Positions 61,224 through 64,000 of a stretch of DNA of 64,000 bases are shown piece after piece. This stretch comes from Isoperla grammatica. Its lineage: Eukaryota > Arthropoda > Insecta > Plecoptera > Perlodidae. The translations under genes and the position numbers were made by a program. Numbering within the stretch: position 1 is the first letter of the stretch; every line of letters starts with the position of its first letter. The notes under the pieces are model-generated. The model had not been told where the DNA came from and ran no database searches. It was given only the letters and a program-made list of their open reading frames with translations. The stretch is taken from assembly GCA_945910005.1 (NCBI GenBank), contig OX246743.1, positions 37,603,398 through 37,667,397 on the forward strand, read 5' to 3'.

Positions 61224-61813
61224 AAAATTCCTAAGTATAGGCCTAGTACTTTGTATTTTTATTATAATAACCTATTTTATTACTTATTTTAAATGAGCTT
61301 ATTTTGATGAAGTAATAGTGTATTGAATTGATATAGTATTTTTAATATTTAATATTTAGATGAACATTAAAGATTAACTTAAGTATGTACTATGTCAATT
61401 AGGTTGTGAATTGTGATATGCACTGTTACATGTGCCATATATTTTATGTGATGTGTAGTGTGTACATATTGCACTCTTGTATAGTACCCATAAGGGCCAA
61501 AATATTGACTTAGTTGAGTATATTTTTCTGTAGGTCTTTGACTACCAAGCAAATATGCTTCAGTAGTACGTCTTATAACCACAAGTCATATCTAGATTCT
61601 AGGCCCAGACTAGATGTTGAAAACACAATCTTTCAAAGCAAGGTTAGCAGTAATTACTACTGTAGTACAGTTAGTACAGTAGTCTCTTATAATTCAAACT
61701 TTTTTAATTCAAATTTATGTATATATAATTCAATCTAGTCCCTGGACAATTAATATTAATGTACCGTTTTAAGTCCCTGCACAAGGTTTGAGCATATTTA
61801 AGACTTTGTTCAA
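61224..61813. other. Gene-free stretch
   Basis: AT-rich, with no gene or repeat boundary recognised. Confidence 0.4.
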
Positions 61814-61985
61814 ATGCATACATAGTTCACACTCAAGCCTTCCTCAACTCAGCCTCTCCTCAACTTGACTGACCAAGCCACCAATCACAGAGCCGTCCAC
61901 ATGGCAATGCCATTCCATGATTAGTAGTTGGGAGAGGCTGAGGAGAGGCTGAGCTGAGGAAGGCTTGAGTCTGGATAATATGCAT
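61814..61985. mobile_element. Foldback MITE, family A copy 2
   Basis: Shares CACACTCAAGCC, CTCAACTCAGCCTCTCCTCA and CAGAGCCGTCCACATGGCAA with 5032-5195. ATGCAT lies at both ends. Confidence 0.8.
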
Positions 61986-62590
61986 GCGCCTTAGTGTTAC
62001 TGTTAATGTTCTTACTTCTTATTCACTTGTAAAAAAATCAAATTGAGGTTCTTAATTTTAGCATACCCGCAATTGAAATATTAGGGAGACTACTGTATAC
62101 CTGGATCTTGGGAGAATTGTACAGTCCAGCTCACTTATCAGTTTTGAAAGGACGTAATACATATTTGTGAGCTAGCGGTTGTTGTGTGAAGAGCAATTGT
62201 CAAATATCTCATACATGTTTGTTTTTATTTGTAGACATAACAATTAAAAATTTTGTATATACGTATAGTTGGTATAGATAAGTTGCAATATGATATGATC
62301 AAATAAATATTTTAGCATTATCCTGTATGCCTGTTTTTGATTGATGATGCCTTCATTTATCTGAATAATTCCCGATCCTCCTTCCTTAACCATTAAAGGC
62401 TAGACAAGTTAATTTGCTGTATTTTTTTTGCAAGATGAGTATATGAACATTTTGAAGGTTTAATCGCTTGCATGTTGTTCTACACAGTACATACCTGGAT
62501 AATAGTTTATATATCCTATGGCTCCTGTTCCCAAATTAGTTAGATCAGGGGGTGGCTATAGTAATATATAATTTTATATATATATATATA
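61986..62590. other. Gene-free stretch
   Basis: AT-rich. It ends in a TA microsatellite (62576-62592). No gene seen. Confidence 0.4.
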
Positions 62591-62689
62591 TATCTTGACC
62601 CCGTTTCCAACATTAATTTATCGGGTAGGGGGGAGTAGCAGAGTACTCCATGTCTTGGGCTAATGTCTTCGTTGCCGGCTAGCCAGGCC

Positions 62690-62995
62690 TGACACAACCA
62701 CCTCCTCAACCTCTTCCTCGATCACTTCTTCCGTTACCAGAGGGCTGTTTAGTAGTTCCCTCCATCTCTCACGGTTTTCCCATAGTCTTTCTGCTTCAAC
62801 TTCGTTCCATGATCTTCCTCTATTCTCCACACTGTCTTTGATCTGATTCATCCACTTGTCTCTTGGTCTGCCTACTTTCTTCTTATGCCCTTCTTCTTGT
62901 TGTTGTTCAAACTCTCTTCTTGGTATCCTAGTCAGGTCCATCCTTTTCATATGTCCAAACCAACAAAGACGTTCTCTCTCCAATCTCCAATCAAT
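62690..62995 (-). pseudogene. LINE-derived ORF 3' fragment
   Basis: Encodes RLCWFGHMKRMDLTRIPRRE, then KKKVGRPRDKWMNQIKDSVE and WRELLNS. This RW.GH..RM....P...GRPR..W pattern is the usual C-terminus of certain non-LTR retrotransposon reverse transcriptases. The catalytic part is missing. A TAATAA microsatellite (62994-63016) marks its upstream edge, and the frame beyond it is unrelated. Confidence 0.65.
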
Positions 62996-63247
62996 AATAA
63001 TAATAATAATAATAATCCTATACCTAATAATTAAACATCCATCCTGACAATGGTTTTCGTGGTTTTCCATTGTCCATAGAGTAGAATTACTAGGGTGGCT
63101 TCGAGAAATCAGCCACGACCCTACAAACAGTAACACAACGCAAAGAAGAGACACACGAGGACGACGCAAAGAAGATCATATCAATATACAGTGTATACTA
63201 TGAACAAGTACTAATAAGACAGTAATGACTGAAGTTGAACAAGGTAC

Positions 63248-63531
63248 ACCGATGGAGGTGGCTCAGCGGTAAGACGCGAGACTCGGATTCGGGAGGTCGC
63301 CGGTTCGATTCCGGCCACCGGCACTCCTGACTGAAGTTTTTTTCCGAGGTTTTCCTCAGTCGTAAAAGCAAATGCTGGGATTGAGTCATACTATCAAATC
63401 AACCCTCGGACATTCCTTCCCAACTATCCAAACACCCTAATAACCTAGTTAGTCACCTTAAGAGGGGCACATCAGGTAAAGCTGGTGTGCACCCTAGCTA
63501 TAACGGATATTCCTACGAAAAAATTATTATT
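63248..63531 (+). mobile_element. tRNA-derived SINE with intact target duplication
   Basis: The head holds box A-like GTGGCTCAGCGGTAAGACGC and box B GGTTCGATTCC. The body includes CCGAGGTTTTCCTCAGTCGT and AAATGCTGGGA, resembling a conserved central domain of some invertebrate SINEs. The tail is AAAAAATTATTATT. A perfect 10-bp duplication, AACAAGGTAC, flanks it (63238-63247 and 63532-63541). It appears full-length and relatively young. Confidence 0.85.
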
Positions 63532-63541
63532 AACAAGGTAC

Positions 63542-63831
63542 CTACCTCATGGAAATACTTGACATTACATCCGTATTGTCCGTATAACATGTAAACACCG
63601 GCTTTGACCGAGATTGATGACTGTTTAAACTAGTGACATGTGATTACTGATTAGTGAAGTTAAATAAGGTAGTCACATGAAAATACTTGACATTACGTCC
63701 TTACAACATGTTAACGCCGGTTTTGACCGAGATTGTATGATTATGATACATTCAATGAAATAATAATAATAATATGAATCATATTAATTTGGTTGAATTT
63801 GACGTAAACACAGTAATATAGGCCCACAATT
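63542..63831. repeat. Small direct duplication
   Basis: ATGGAAATACTTGACATTAC (63549) recurs as CATGAAAATACTTGACATTA (63676). ACATGTAAACACCGGCTTTG (63588) recurs in altered form at 63707. The period is about 125 bp. Confidence 0.5.
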
Positions 63832-64000
63832 TAGAGGTCTGCACGGGCCCAAATATAGAAGCCCGGCCCGGCCCGGGCCCGGTATTTCAGGCCCGGGCCC
63901 GTACCGGCCCGTACTGAGTAAGCTAATCAAAGCCCAGGCCCGGCCCAGGCCCGCCTCAAGTGTAAATTGGCCCGTAAAAGCCCGTTCAACTGTCAAAGCA
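63832..64000. mobile_element. GC-rich MITE cut by the window edge
   Basis: Begins TAGAGGTCTGCACGGGCCC and continues with repeated GGCCCG words. It looks like the left end of a hAT-like MITE. The right end is outside the window. Confidence 0.45.

Noticed and set aside
62660..63169. 169-codon minus-strand open frame as one gene
   Set aside because: Only the part below about 62995 is LINE-like. The rest is unrelated sequence joined through a TAATAA microsatellite.
63270..63325. Functional tRNA gene
   Set aside because: Box A and box B are present, but the flanking duplication, body and tail show it is a SINE, and no clean acceptor stem is visible.
63198..63389. Minus-strand open frame with WPESNRRPPESESRVLP
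   Set aside because: It is the antisense of the tRNA-derived SINE head, a common spurious peptide in annotated genomes.

Overview
This window is animal nuclear DNA. Genes are split by GT-AG introns, the background is AT-rich, and much of the intergenic and intronic space is transposon-derived: foldback MITEs, hAT-like elements, a LINE, an Academ-like DNA transposon and tRNA-derived SINEs. There are no operons or bacterial signals. Frequent AGGCCT/TAGGCCTA motifs and the gene content suggest a marine invertebrate, possibly a deuterostome. That placement is an inference and cannot be proved from the window.

Four protein genes can be assembled exon by exon with consistent splice phases. (1) NDUFA8, a mitochondrial complex I subunit, plus strand, 3 exons, 2062-4141. 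(2) A complete heterotrimeric G-protein alpha subunit, minus strand, 10 coding exons, 11472-5518, about 388 residues. It does not fit the Gs, Gi, Gq or G12 tails and may belong to the rarer Gv class. It is convergent with NDUFA8. (3) COPZ1, coatomer zeta, minus strand, 5 exons, 51758-49314. (4) RHBDD1/RHBDL4, an ER rhomboid protease, plus strand, 4 exons, 52113-59886. It is divergent from COPZ1 and shares a 354-bp intergenic region with it. A weaker minus-strand 5' gene fragment is proposed at 45815-42038, and a plus-strand multi-exon transcript, possibly non-coding, at about 20.06-31.89 kb.

Layout: 0-12 kb holds NDUFA8 and the G-alpha gene with small foldback MITEs. 12.2-17.2 kb is a decayed LINE split by a 3,979-bp Academ-like transposon with 1.5-kb terminal inverted repeats and a GTG target duplication. 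17.8-18.4 kb is a hAT-like MITE. 21.8-26.9 kb is a repeat complex: about 175-bp tandem repeats, a 3-kb palindrome, then a minisatellite of about 83 bp. 27-32 kb carries duplicated exon-like cassettes followed by a 56-bp array inside one AG...GT-bounded block. 32-46 kb is mostly gene-poor. 46-52 kb holds MITEs and COPZ1. 52-60 kb is RHBDD1. 60-64 kb is MITEs, a SINE and a LINE scrap.

The most striking feature is in RHBDD1 intron 3. The last 49 bp of exon 3 plus the first 12 bp of the intron, including the 5' splice site, are tandemly repeated about 77 more times (61-bp unit, 54222-58970). This gives about 78 near-identical splice donors in a row. Only use of the first donor leaves the reading frame open into the next exon. 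Every later donor adds the same four residues and a stop.
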